Shown here piece by piece: positions 34,224 to 44,309 of a stretch of DNA of 64,000 nucleotides. The stretch spans positions 806,001-870,000 of the forward strand of contig CAVQXR010000001.1 of NCBI GenBank assembly GCA_963717955.1, read 5' to 3'. Both the position numbers and the translations under genes were made by a program. The notes under the pieces were generated by a model. It saw nothing but the letters and a program-made list of their open reading frames with translations, ran no database searches and was not told the origin of the DNA. The DNA comes from CAVQXR01 sp963717955 (GTDB lineage: Bacteria > Actinomycetota > Thermoleophilia > Gaiellales > Gaiellaceae). Positions within the stretch are counted from its first letter, which is position 1. Every line of letters starts with the position of its first letter.

Positions 34224-34229
34224 ATCGTA
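34224..34229 (-). promoter_or_regulatory. Putative -10 element of the rhomboid gene (TACGAT)
   Basis: On the minus strand TACGAT lies 10 nt upstream of ATG 34213. Confidence 0.5.
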
Positions 34230-34255
34230 ATGACGGCCGCTCACGCCCGCCCCGG

Positions 34256-34261
34256 TACGAT
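34256..34261 (+). promoter_or_regulatory. Putative -10 element of the comB-like gene (TACGAT)
   Basis: TACGAT ends 8 nt before GTG 34270. An identical hexamer serves the divergent rhomboid gene 27 bp away. Confidence 0.55.
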
Positions 34262-34269
34262 CGGCGCTC

Positions 34270-35013
34270 GTGCGCGTCCACGTGGCATTCACCCCCGCCG
34301 AGGTCGTCGACGCGCCGACCGCGATCGTCGTCGACGTTCTTCGCGCCACCTCCACGATCGCGCAGGCGCTGGCGAGCGGCTACCGGCGGGTCCTGTGCTG
34401 CGGGGAGGTCGCCGAGGCCGAGGCGCTGCGCGCGGCGCGTGGGGAGGGTCTGCTCGCGGGCGAGCGCAGGTGCGTCCGGATCCCCGGCTTCGACCTCGGG
34501 AACTCGCCGCAGGAGTTCCTCGAGCCGCTCGGCGAATCCGTCATCCTCACGACCACGAACGGCACCAGGGCGCTCGTCGCCGCCTCGGAGCGATGCGAGC
34601 TCGTGCTCGCCGGCTCGCTGCTCAACCTCGACGCGGTGGCCGGGGCCGCGCTCGCCGCCGGTGGCGCTGTCGTCGTCGTGTGCGCGGGCGTGCTCGGGCG
34701 CTTTGCGATGGACGACGCCTACGTCGCCGGGCGCCTCGTCGAGCTGCTCGACGCCGACGAGACGACCGACGCCGCCGCCGCCGCGGCCCGGCTGCGAGCG
34801 AGCTTCGGGGATGCTGTGCAGGGCCTCGGGGCGAGCCAGAGCGCCCGCAACCTGCTGGCGGCCGGCCTCGAGTCGGACATCGCCTGGTGCGCACGGGAGA
34901 GCGTGCTCACCGTCGTGCCGCGCGTGACCGGCAGCGAGGGAACCTCCGTACGCGTCGAGCGGTCAGAGCCCGTCGAGACCCGGCATCCGGAGGCTCCTGA
35001 GAGAACGCCCTGA
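34270..35013 (+). CDS. comB: 2-phosphosulfolactate phosphatase family protein (ComB-like)
   Basis: Magnesium-dependent phosphatase fold of the ComB family, originally from coenzyme M synthesis. The 247 residues have AIVVDVLRATSTIAQAL, GFDLGNSPQEF and ILTTTNGTRAL, all family signatures. In non-methanogens the substrate is not established and coenzyme M synthesis is not implied by the neighbours. The C-terminal 40 residues are Arg/Glu/Pro-rich and beyond the fold. Confidence 0.85.
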   Translation: MRVHVAFTPAEVVDAPTAIVVDVLRATSTIAQALASGYRRVLCCGEVAEAEALRAARGEGLLAGERRCVRIPGFDLGNSPQEFLEPLGESVILTTTNGTRALVAASERCELVLAGSLLNLDAVAGAALAAGGAVVVVCAGVLGRFAMDDAYVAGRLVELLDADETTDAAAAAARLRASFGDAVQGLGASQSARNLLAAGLESDIAWCARESVLTVVPRVTGSEGTSVRVERSEPVETRHPEAPERTP

Positions 35014-35163
35014 CACGCGCCCGACGGCTCTTCGCCCGCTCGCGGCCGCGTCTTCGCCCGACCCTCGCCGGCGGACGCTCCCGCACGGCGCCGAGGCCTG
35101 CCCCTCGACCTCGCTTCGAGCTTCGGCGGACACTTCTGAGCCCGACGGTGGTGGGCCGGACCC

Positions 35164-35191
35164 TTGACAGGAGAACACGTGTTCGTATAGA
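35164..35191 (+). promoter_or_regulatory. SOS-type promoter of imuB: TTGACA -35 and TATAGA -10
   Basis: TTGACA (35164-35169) and TATAGA (35186-35191) are separated by 16 nt, the only near-consensus -35/-10 pair noticed in the window. The -10 ends 12 nt before ATG 35204. Two LexA-like dyads lie over the spacer and over the -10/start region. The rest of the 35014-35203 gap shows no gene. Confidence 0.75.
35173..35184. promoter_or_regulatory. LexA (SOS) box 1: GAAC-N4-GTTC
   Basis: GAACACGTGTTC is a perfect 12-bp dyad matching the GAAC-N4-GTTC core bound by LexA in Bacillota and Actinomycetota. It lies between the -35 and -10. Confidence 0.75.
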
Positions 35192-35201
35192 ACATCTGTT
35201 C
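35190..35201. promoter_or_regulatory. LexA (SOS) box 2: GAAC-N4-GTTC
   Basis: GAACATCTGTTC, flanked by a further A/T pair, overlaps the -10 and the predicted start point. It is 17 bp from box 1 centre to centre. Confidence 0.75.
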
Positions 35202-35203
35202 TC

Positions 35204-36385
35204 ATGATCACCTGTTGCTCGATCCCATCCTTTGCTCTTCGCGTCGCGCTCCACGGGCGGCAGGATCTCGCAGGGCCGGTCGCCCTCGCTCCGCCACCCG
35301 GTGGGCATGACGCCGTCGGCCCGTGCACGGCTGCCGCACAGGCTGCGGGCGTCAGGCCCGGCATGCGGCTGTCCGAGGCGCTCGCCACCTGCCCCTCGCT
35401 CGTCCTCGTCGAGGACGACCCGATCGCCGTCGACGAGCGGTGGGAGCAGCTGCTCCAGCGGCTCGAGGACGCCGGCTTCGCCGTCGAGCCCGCCGAGCCC
35501 GGCTGTGCCTACTTCCGCACCGAGGGGGTCGAACGCCTCGCCGGAGGGCTCGGTGCAGCGCTGCAGCGCGCGCTCGACGCAGTCGGCGGCGAGTGGGAGC
35601 CGCGCCTCGGGGCCGCTTCCCGGCGCTTCGCGGCGCTCGCCGCTGCCGCCGTCGCGCCGGCCTGCCGCGCGGTCGTCGTCGACGACGGCGAGGCCGATCT
35701 CTTCCTCGAGCCGCTGCCGCTCGATCTCCTGCCGCTCCCCCAGGATCGGCGCCGCGAGCTTTCCGAGCTCGGCATCCGCCGCCTGGGGGAGCTCGCCCGC
35801 CTCCCCGGGCCGTCGGTCGCCGACCGGTTCGGCGGGGATGTCGCCGCCGCCTGGCAGCTCGTCCGCGGCGAAAGGGATGTCCGGATCGCACCGCGTACCC
35901 CGCCCGCCGAGCTCGCAGAGTCTCTCGTCTTCCCCGAGCCCGTGGCAAACGCGTTCACCCTCGAGCGCGGGCTCCGTCTGCTCCTCGATCGTCTGCTCGC
36001 CCGGCCGGAGCGTGCCGGACGCGCGCCGAGGCAGGTCACCCTGTCGGCGCGTCTCTCGGGCGGAGCGTCCTGGCGGCGGGCGGTGACGCTCCGAGAGCCG
36101 ACTGCCGAGCCGGAGCGACTGCGCGCTGCGCTCGTCCCGCGCCTCGCAGAGCTTCCGGCGCCCGCCGTCGAGCTCCGGCTCGAGCTCGGCACGCTCGCGG
36201 ACTCGGCCGGAGCGCAGCTCGAGCTCCTTCCCGGCCGTAGCGACAGGCTCCGGGAGCGGCTCCGCGAGGGGCTCGGCCAGGTCCGGGCGGCCGCGGGGCA
36301 CGATGCCGTCTGCACCGTCGTGGAGGTCTCGCCGTGGTCGCGCATCCCCGAGAGCCGGGCGATTCTCGTGCCGCGCGACGACTGA
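35204..36385 (+). CDS. imuB: ImuB-like inactive Y-family DNA polymerase
   Basis: The 393-residue protein has a Y-family layout (palm/fingers about 1-160, helix-hairpin-helix about 180-215 with LSELGIRRLGELARLPG, little-finger-like domain about 255-390). The catalytic Asp and Asp-Glu residues are missing: the first palm strand reads ITCCSIPSFALRVAL and no SxDE motif follows. This matches ImuB, the scaffold that recruits DnaE2 to the sliding clamp during SOS mutagenesis. Two LexA-like boxes lie directly upstream and dnaE2 lies 0.5 kb downstream. It is shorter than typical ImuB. Confidence 0.85.
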   Translation: MITCCSIPSFALRVALHGRQDLAGPVALAPPPGGHDAVGPCTAAAQAAGVRPGMRLSEALATCPSLVLVEDDPIAVDERWEQLLQRLEDAGFAVEPAEPGCAYFRTEGVERLAGGLGAALQRALDAVGGEWEPRLGAASRRFAALAAAAVAPACRAVVVDDGEADLFLEPLPLDLLPLPQDRRRELSELGIRRLGELARLPGPSVADRFGGDVAAAWQLVRGERDVRIAPRTPPAELAESLVFPEPVANAFTLERGLRLLLDRLLARPERAGRAPRQVTLSARLSGGASWRRAVTLREPTAEPERLRAALVPRLAELPAPAVELRLELGTLADSAGAQLELLPGRSDRLRERLREGLGQVRAAAGHDAVCTVVEVSPWSRIPESRAILVPRDD

Positions 36386-36399
36386 ACGAGCCGTGCCCG

Positions 36400-36606
36400 G
36401 TGCACGTGGGCACGAACGGTGGGCGGCCCGCGACGGTCGGCCGGATCGAGGTCGCCGACGTGCGAGAGGAGTGGCGGGTTCGCGAGCGGTGGTGGACGGA
36501 CGGCCCCGTCCGGCGGCGGTACTTCGACGTCGTTCTCGTGACCGGCGAGAACGCCGTCGTGTTCCTGGACGAGGTGACGACACGGTGGTATCGCCAGCGG
36601 GCCTGA
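36400..36606 (+). CDS. Small DUF6504-like protein of the imuB-dnaE2 cassette
   Basis: A 68-residue basic protein (GRPATVGRIEVADVREEWRVRERWWTDGPVRRRYFDVVLVTGENAVVFLDEVTTRWYRQ) with a small all-beta look. Short genes of this type often stand between imuB and dnaE2 in actinobacteria and are annotated DUF6504. GTG at 36400 or 36406 starts it, 14-20 nt after imuB, so it should be under the same SOS promoter. Function unknown. Confidence 0.65.
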   Translation: MHVGTNGGRPATVGRIEVADVREEWRVRERWWTDGPVRRRYFDVVLVTGENAVVFLDEVTTRWYRQRA

Positions 36607-36721
36607 CCCGGAGCCGGTCACCCTGCGCGGCGCTGCTCGAGATCGCGGGCCCGGTCCGGCCGTGCTCCGCAGCCGAGACTGGCGGGGGCGCAGGCCGGCG
36701 GCCCATTTCGGAGTCGCTGCT

Positions 36722-36814
36722 GGGGCCACCCCGGACCACCACCCGCTTTCAGCCTATCGCGGAGATTCGCGCGGGTGGTGCGACGATCGTGCCGGCTTCG
36801 TCACGAGATCGTCG
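36722..36814. repeat. Dispersed 93-nt structured intergenic element, copy B
   Basis: Nearly identical in its first third to the copy at 43463 (GGGGCCACCCCGGACCACC onward). It can form an 8-bp stem CCACCCGC (36739-36746)/GCGGGTGG (36771-36778) enclosing an inner CGCG hairpin. A second hairpin, CGACGATC (36781-36788)/GATCGTCG (36807-36814), follows. The minus strand has TAGGCT at 36756-36751. It lies in the 277-nt gap between the DUF6504-like gene and dnaE2; nothing else was recognised in that gap. Confidence 0.6.
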
Positions 36815-36883
36815 AAGTGTTCGCAGCGGTCGTCCGGGAATCGCCACCGCGCGACCCGTGGCCGGTCGCGTCCGGAGCCCCCG

Positions 36884-40096
<3,213 letters not shown>

Positions 40097-40117
40097 CCGA
40101 TGCCGCAGGGCGGCCGC

Positions 40118-40136
40118 GGGCCGACCGGCACGGCCC
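40118..40136. terminator. Hairpin between convergent genes
   Basis: GGGCCG and CGGCCC pair around a 7-nt loop, 21 nt after the dnaE2 stop and 16 nt from the end of the opposing gene. No T run follows. Confidence 0.35.
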
Positions 40137-40151
40137 GTGCGCTCACCTCGC

Positions 40152-40463
40152 TCACTCGAGCTCGAGCACCAGGTCGGGGAATCGGCGTGCGGCCTCCCTC
40201 GTGAACGTTCGGGCGTACGCAGCTGCCGCGGCGCCGTCGAGGGTCGACGCATAGGTGTCGCGCATCTCCTCGAGCGCCTCCCGGGCCTCGTCGATCGCGT
40301 CCACGTAGCTCCCGTAGCGCTCCTCGGCGTCGTCCCGGCCGGACGCCCGAAACTCCCTCAAGGTGCGCCCGCATGCCTCGAGCAGGCCGCTGTGCTCGTC
40401 GGCGAAGATCGCAAGCTGGCGCACGACGATGTCGGCGAACGGCCGGCGCCGCCGCCAGCCCAT
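40152..40463 (-). CDS. Uncharacterised helical protein paired with a glycosyltransferase
   Basis: A 103-residue soluble protein, basic at the N-terminus (GWRRRRPFAD) then largely helical and acidic (YGSYVDAIDEAREALEEMRDTYASTL), ending RRFPDLVLELE. I do not recognise a family. The ATG shares one base with the glycosyltransferase stop (TGATG), so the two are translationally coupled, suggesting a shared process. Confidence 0.7.
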   Translation of the reverse strand: MGWRRRRPFADIVVRQLAIFADEHSGLLEACGRTLREFRASGRDDAEERYGSYVDAIDEAREALEEMRDTYASTLDGAAAAAYARTFTREAARRFPDLVLELE

Positions 40464-41515
40464 CAGGCGAGCAGCTCTCGGTACACCGCGTGATGGGCTT
40501 CCGCCGACGCGGCCCACGTCAGCTCGACGGCGGCACGGCGCGCGCCCGCGCGGGCAGACTCGAGCGCTTCCCGGCTCTCCAGGAGCCCCCTGACGCCCTC
40601 CGTGAGCGCTGCGAGATCGTCGGCCGCGGCGACGACGCCAGCGCCGAACCGACGGACAGGCTCGGCGATGCCGCCGGCGTCGTAGGCGGCGACCGCGGCG
40701 CCCGACCCGAGGGCGCGCAGCAGGGCTCCGCTCTGGTCGAGCTCCGCACGGTACGGGAAGAGCGCGACCGTCGCCTCTGCAAGAAGGGAGTCCAGCTGCT
40801 CGCCGGACTGGTACCCGAGCCGCCATTCGACGCCGGGCTGCTCGCGCAGCGTGCCGAGCTCGATCATCGGATCGCCGGCGACGATCAGACGAGCGTCGAG
40901 CGTGCGCGCGACCGCGAGCGCGTGGTCGAGCTGCTTGTAGCCCTGGATGAGGCCGAAGAAGGCGAGCGTGGCGCCGTCGTCCCCGTAGCGAACGGTGCCA
41001 GGGAACACGGGGTGGGGAATTACCCGGACGGAACCGACCGAAAGACCGACCTCGTCGTGCAGGCGCCTGGCGCCGTTCTCGCTGTGCACGACGACACGGG
41101 CGTAGCGTCCGTACAGCCGCCGCCACAACTCCACCTTCCCGGCCGTACGGCGGGGGAGGATGTCGTGTGCCGTGATCACCGCGTGCGGCCCGGCGGGCAT
41201 CAGGCGCACGTCGAGCTGCGGGAGCGGTGCCCACTGGACGTGGTGGATGTCGGCGCTGACGCTCCGGAGCCGCCCCAGCCCTGCCGCATGTTCCACGGCC
41301 TTGAGCGGAAGACGGAGCGCCGAGCGCCCGAAGATCCGTGAGGAGGCCGGATAGAAGAGCTCCCGCCGGACGTATCCGTTCGGCTCGGGGGCGCTTCCGA
41401 AGCGGAAGCGGGACGCGATGACCTCGACCTCGATCCCGAGCGCCGCGAGTGCGCAGGCGAGCTCGTGGTCGTATGGGAGGGTCCACGCGGCCGGATCGAT
41501 GAGGCACACCCGCAC
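40463..41515 (-). CDS. GT-B fold (family 4-like) glycosyltransferase
   Basis: The 350-residue protein has an N-terminal Rossmann domain (RVCLIDPAAWTLPYDHELACALAALGIEVEVIASRF, with HVQWAPLP) and a C-terminal nucleotide-sugar domain (ATLAFFGLIQGYKQLDHAL, RLIVAGDP, VALFPYRAELDQSGALLRALGSGAAVAAYDAGGIAEPV), as in GT4 enzymes. The frame extends seven codons further, but GTG 41515 lies 6 nt after a TACTCT hexamer and is the better start. Donor and acceptor are unknown; an envelope or capsule role is a guess from the family. Confidence 0.85.
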   Translation of the reverse strand: MRVCLIDPAAWTLPYDHELACALAALGIEVEVIASRFRFGSAPEPNGYVRRELFYPASSRIFGRSALRLPLKAVEHAAGLGRLRSVSADIHHVQWAPLPQLDVRLMPAGPHAVITAHDILPRRTAGKVELWRRLYGRYARVVVHSENGARRLHDEVGLSVGSVRVIPHPVFPGTVRYGDDGATLAFFGLIQGYKQLDHALAVARTLDARLIVAGDPMIELGTLREQPGVEWRLGYQSGEQLDSLLAEATVALFPYRAELDQSGALLRALGSGAAVAAYDAGGIAEPVRRFGAGVVAAADDLAALTEGVRGLLESREALESARAGARRAAVELTWAASAEAHHAVYRELLA

Positions 41516-41520
41516 GGGCC

Positions 41521-41527
41521 TAGAGTA
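41521..41527. promoter_or_regulatory. Bidirectional -10: TAGAGT (plus) overlapping TACTCT (minus)
   Basis: TAGAGT at 41521-41526 ends 8 nt before the plus-strand ATG at 41535. On the minus strand TACTCT (41527-41522) ends 6 nt before GTG 41515. Both starts lie only 19 bp apart. Confidence 0.65.
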
Positions 41528-41534
41528 CGCGCGC

Positions 41535-42332
41535 ATGCAGCCGCTGCTCGTCGTGACCTGGAACCTCTTTCACGGCCGCACCGCGCCGCCGAGCGGGGAG
41601 GCTCACCTCGAGGAGATGGTCGGTCGCGTCGCGGCGTCCGCCCCGGGTGTCGCCTGCCTGCAGGAGCTCCCGGCCTGGGCACTCGATCGCCTGGAGCGGT
41701 GGAGCGGGATGCGGGTCGTCCCGGCGGTCGCGATGCCGGCACTGGGAGGTCCGCTCGCTTCCCGCCTGACCGGGCACGCGCCCGACAGGCTCCGCTCCGG
41801 CCTCACCGGCCAGGCCAATGCCATTCTCGTGGCGTCGTCGCTCGAGGTCCACGACACGGCTGTGCTTCCGCTCAACTCCCGCCGGTTCCGCCGGCGTGAA
41901 GCGCAACGCGTCCGGCTGCCGGGCGATGTCCGCCGTGCCTGGGGCCAGAACCGGCGTATCGCCCAGGTGGTCCGGATCGGTACGGGCGGGCGGACACTGG
42001 CCGTCCTGAACACGCACCTCACACGCCTCGCCGACAGCCGCCCCGCCGATGCCGAGCTCGAGCGGGCGCTCTCGTACGTGTCCGGGTTCGCCCGACCCGA
42101 CGAGCCGATCGTGTTCTGCGGCGACCTCAACCTCACGCCGTCGAGCTCGACGGTGCTGGCCGGCGTCGCCGCGCTCGGCTTCTCGCCGCCGCGGCCGGAG
42201 GTCGACCAGATCCTCGTCCGCGGCCTACCGCTTCAGCGAGGCCCGGCGGCGTGGCCGGAATCTCGCCGCCGGCGCGGCGCCTTTCTGCTCTCCGACCATG
42301 CGCCCGTCGAAGCAGCGATGATGTGGCCGTGA
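41535..42332 (+). CDS. Endonuclease/exonuclease/phosphatase family protein
   Basis: A 265-residue metal-dependent phosphoesterase of the EEP fold. Motifs in order: LVVTWNLFHGR (Asn), CLQELPAWAL (metal Glu), NTHLTRLAD (His), IVFCGDLNLTP (Asp/Asn) and LLSDHAPVEA (catalytic Asp-His). Nucleic acid, lipid and inositol phosphates are all used by the family, so the substrate is open. ATG 41535 is fixed by the TAGAGT hexamer. It overlaps the aminotransferase gene by 4 nt (GTGA). Confidence 0.86.
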   Translation: MQPLLVVTWNLFHGRTAPPSGEAHLEEMVGRVAASAPGVACLQELPAWALDRLERWSGMRVVPAVAMPALGGPLASRLTGHAPDRLRSGLTGQANAILVASSLEVHDTAVLPLNSRRFRRREAQRVRLPGDVRRAWGQNRRIAQVVRIGTGGRTLAVLNTHLTRLADSRPADAELERALSYVSGFARPDEPIVFCGDLNLTPSSSTVLAGVAALGFSPPRPEVDQILVRGLPLQRGPAAWPESRRRRGAFLLSDHAPVEAAMMWP

Positions 42333-43447
42333 ACCTGTCCGCGGTCAGGGCCGAGCTTCCCGTGCTGGCTCACGTGGCTTACCTGAACACCGGGACGTTC
42401 GGGCCCCTGCCACGGGACACGGTCGAGGCAGTCGTCGCGCGCGAGCGGCAGGAGCTCGAGGGCGGACGGCGCGGCAAGCCGTACTTCGACGACGTCCGTG
42501 ACCTGCGGGCAGCCACCAGGAACGCGATCGGCGATGCGATCGGTGCGCCTGCCTCGGCGGTCGCGCTCACCCGTTCGACGAGCGACGGCTGCAACATCGC
42601 GGTCGCGAGCCTCCGCCTCGGCGTGGCGGACGAGATCATCACGACAGACGTCGAGCATTTCGGGCTTCTGGGCCCTCTCCACCTGTCCGGCGCACGCGTC
42701 CGGGTGGCGTCGATCCGTGACCGGCCCGCGGGCGCAGCGCTCGACGCGATCGCCGCCGAGATCGGACCTCGCACCCGGCTCGTCGCCGTCTCCCACGTCG
42801 CGTGGTCGACGGGGCACGTGCTCCCCGTCGCGGAGCTCGCCGCTCTCGCGCGTGACGTCGGCGCCCACTTCCTACTCGACGGCGCTCAGTCCGTCGGAGC
42901 GATTCCCGTCGATGTCGCGGCCACCGGCGCCGACTTCTACACCGTGTCGGGGCAGAAATGGCTGCTCGGGCCGGACGGCACCGGCGCCCTCTACGTTCGC
43001 CCCGAGGTGATCGAGCGGGTCGCCGTGCCGTACAGCTGCTACTTCGGACAGGTCGGCTACGACCCCGACGGCACCTTCGTCCCGGCAGAGGGCGCCGCCC
43101 GCTTCGACGCGGGGACGATCCCGGCGCCCTCGCTCGACGGCCTGCTCCGTTCGCTCGACTTCGCAGCCCGGGTCGGTCCCGCCCGGTTTGCCCGCGCCCG
43201 CCAGATGACCGAGCGGTGCCGCGAGTTGCTTTCACCTCGCTTCGACGTGGTCACCGAGCCCGGCCAGTCGACGCTCGTGAGCTTCCGGGTTTCCGGCGAG
43301 ACGAGCCCCGTGGTCGCGGGGCTCGCCGAGCGGGGTGTCTCGGTGCGCGACCTGCCGGGCACCGGATGGATCCGGGCATCGACCGGCTTCTGGACGAGCG
43401 AGGACGAGCTGGTGCAACTCGTCGAGGGCCTGGCCGCCCTCGTCTGA
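42329..43447 (+). CDS. Class V aminotransferase (PLP enzyme)
   Basis: A 372-residue PLP-dependent enzyme of the cysteine desulfurase/isopenicillin epimerase-like group. It shows AYLNTGTFGPLP at the N-terminus, SHVAWSTGHVLPV, the PLP Asp/Gln in HFLLDGAQSVGAIPVDV and the Schiff-base Lys in YTVSGQKWLLGPDGTGALYV. No desulfurase Cys loop is obvious, so a desulfurase call is not supported. The GTG start overlaps the EEP gene stop. Confidence 0.85.
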   Translation: MNLSAVRAELPVLAHVAYLNTGTFGPLPRDTVEAVVARERQELEGGRRGKPYFDDVRDLRAATRNAIGDAIGAPASAVALTRSTSDGCNIAVASLRLGVADEIITTDVEHFGLLGPLHLSGARVRVASIRDRPAGAALDAIAAEIGPRTRLVAVSHVAWSTGHVLPVAELAALARDVGAHFLLDGAQSVGAIPVDVAATGADFYTVSGQKWLLGPDGTGALYVRPEVIERVAVPYSCYFGQVGYDPDGTFVPAEGAARFDAGTIPAPSLDGLLRSLDFAARVGPARFARARQMTERCRELLSPRFDVVTEPGQSTLVSFRVSGETSPVVAGLAERGVSVRDLPGTGWIRASTGFWTSEDELVQLVEGLAALV

Positions 43448-43462
43448 GATCCCTTGCCGGCC

Positions 43463-43555
43463 GGGGCCACCCCGGACCACCACCCGCTTTTCAGCATAGC
43501 GCCGCCGGGCGCGCGGGTGGCGCGACGAATGTCACGGCTTCGTGGCGAAAGCGAC
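43463..43555. repeat. Dispersed 93-nt structured intergenic element, copy C
   Basis: Matches copy B at 36722 with the same 8-bp outer stem, CCACCCGC (43480-43487)/GCGGGTGG (43513-43520). The inner hairpin has changed on both arms to GCGCC/GGCGC, keeping pairing. A GTCACG/CGTGGC hairpin follows (43531-43546). On the minus strand TATGCT is at 43498-43493. It lies between convergent genes; the rest of the 43448-43674 gap holds only an imperfect GC-rich hairpin near 43630-43655. Confidence 0.6.
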
Positions 43556-43674
43556 CCGAGCGCTACCCCCGCGGCTGGCGCAGATGCGTTGGGAGCAGCT
43601 TCGTTCGAGGGGCGCGCTCATCGAGCGTGCCGCCTGTCCCTCGGGGCACGGGCGGATGCCGCGAGATACTCCGG

Positions 43675-44250
43675 CTACTCGGCGTCGGCGGCGGTGCGGA
43701 GTCCGAGCCTGGATGCGAGCGGGCGGAGCGCCTCGATCACGAAGGCGATGTGCTCTTCGAGGTCGATACCGAGCGCCTCGGCGCCGCGGTGGACGTCGTC
43801 GCGGTTGACGCCGGCCGCGAACGACGGCTGCTTGAGCTTCTTGCGAACCGACCTCGGCTCGAGCGTGTCGAGCCCGTCGGGCCGCACGTAGCCGCACGCG
43901 ACGACAAAGCCCGAGAGCTCGTCGCAGGCGAACAGCGTCTGCTCGAGCCGGGTCTCACGCGAAACGCCGGTGTGACCGGCGTGACTGAGCACGGCCCGGA
44001 TCACATCCTCGGGCCATCCCTCCTCGCGGAGGATCGGTGCGCCGTCCTGCGGGTGCCGGTCGAGGGTTGGGTGGATCTCATAGTCGAAGTCGTGGAGCAA
44101 GGCCACGCAGGCCCACCGTTCCTCGTCCTCGCGAAATGCCCGCGCGTACGCTCGCACGGACGCCTCGACGGCGAGCGCGTGACGGAGCAGCGCCTCGCTC
44201 GTCGTGTAGCGCGTCAGTGTCGCCCATGCGCTGTCCCGGGTGGCATCCAT
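43675..44250 (-). CDS. HD domain phosphohydrolase-like protein
   Basis: A 191-residue helical protein with the HD signature: His in EALLRHALAVEASV, the HD pair in VALLHDFDYEIHPTLDRHPQDGAPIL, and further His/Asp in AVLSHAGHTGVS and LFACDELSGFV. Small HD proteins act on nucleotides, but no substrate is suggested by the neighbours. The start is ATG 44250 with a TATCCT hexamer 12 nt upstream. Confidence 0.85.
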   Translation of the reverse strand: MDATRDSAWATLTRYTTSEALLRHALAVEASVRAYARAFREDEERWACVALLHDFDYEIHPTLDRHPQDGAPILREEGWPEDVIRAVLSHAGHTGVSRETRLEQTLFACDELSGFVVACGYVRPDGLDTLEPRSVRKKLKQPSFAAGVNRDDVHRGAEALGIDLEEHIAFVIEALRPLASRLGLRTAADAE

Positions 44251-44261
44251 GGTGGGTTCGG

Positions 44262-44268
44262 TAGGATA
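44262..44268. promoter_or_regulatory. Overlapping hexamers TAGGAT (plus) and TATCCT (minus)
   Basis: TATCCT on the minus strand (44268-44263) lies 12 nt before the HD gene start. The opposite strand reads TAGGAT (44262-44267), 42 nt before murA. Confidence 0.4.
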
Positions 44269-44298
44269 GCGCCGCCCGCCGCCGAAGCTCGCGCAGCC

Positions 44299-44304
44299 TA
44301 CTTT
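44299..44304 (+). promoter_or_regulatory. Putative -10 element of murA (TACTTT)
   Basis: TACTTT ends 5 nt before ATG 44310. Confidence 0.5.
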
Positions 44305-44309
44305 CCTGC

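Noticed and set aside
36722..36814. Known riboswitch class upstream of dnaE2
   Set aside because: Conserved cores of common classes (SAM, cobalamin, TPP, glycine, c-di-GMP, c-di-AMP, fluoride) were compared from memory and none fit. Its occurrence between convergent genes also argues against a simple cis riboswitch.
43448..43674. A protein-coding gene in the gap between the class V aminotransferase and HD genes
   Set aside because: Frames here are short, Arg-rich and without start signals; the repeat element explains the conserved part.
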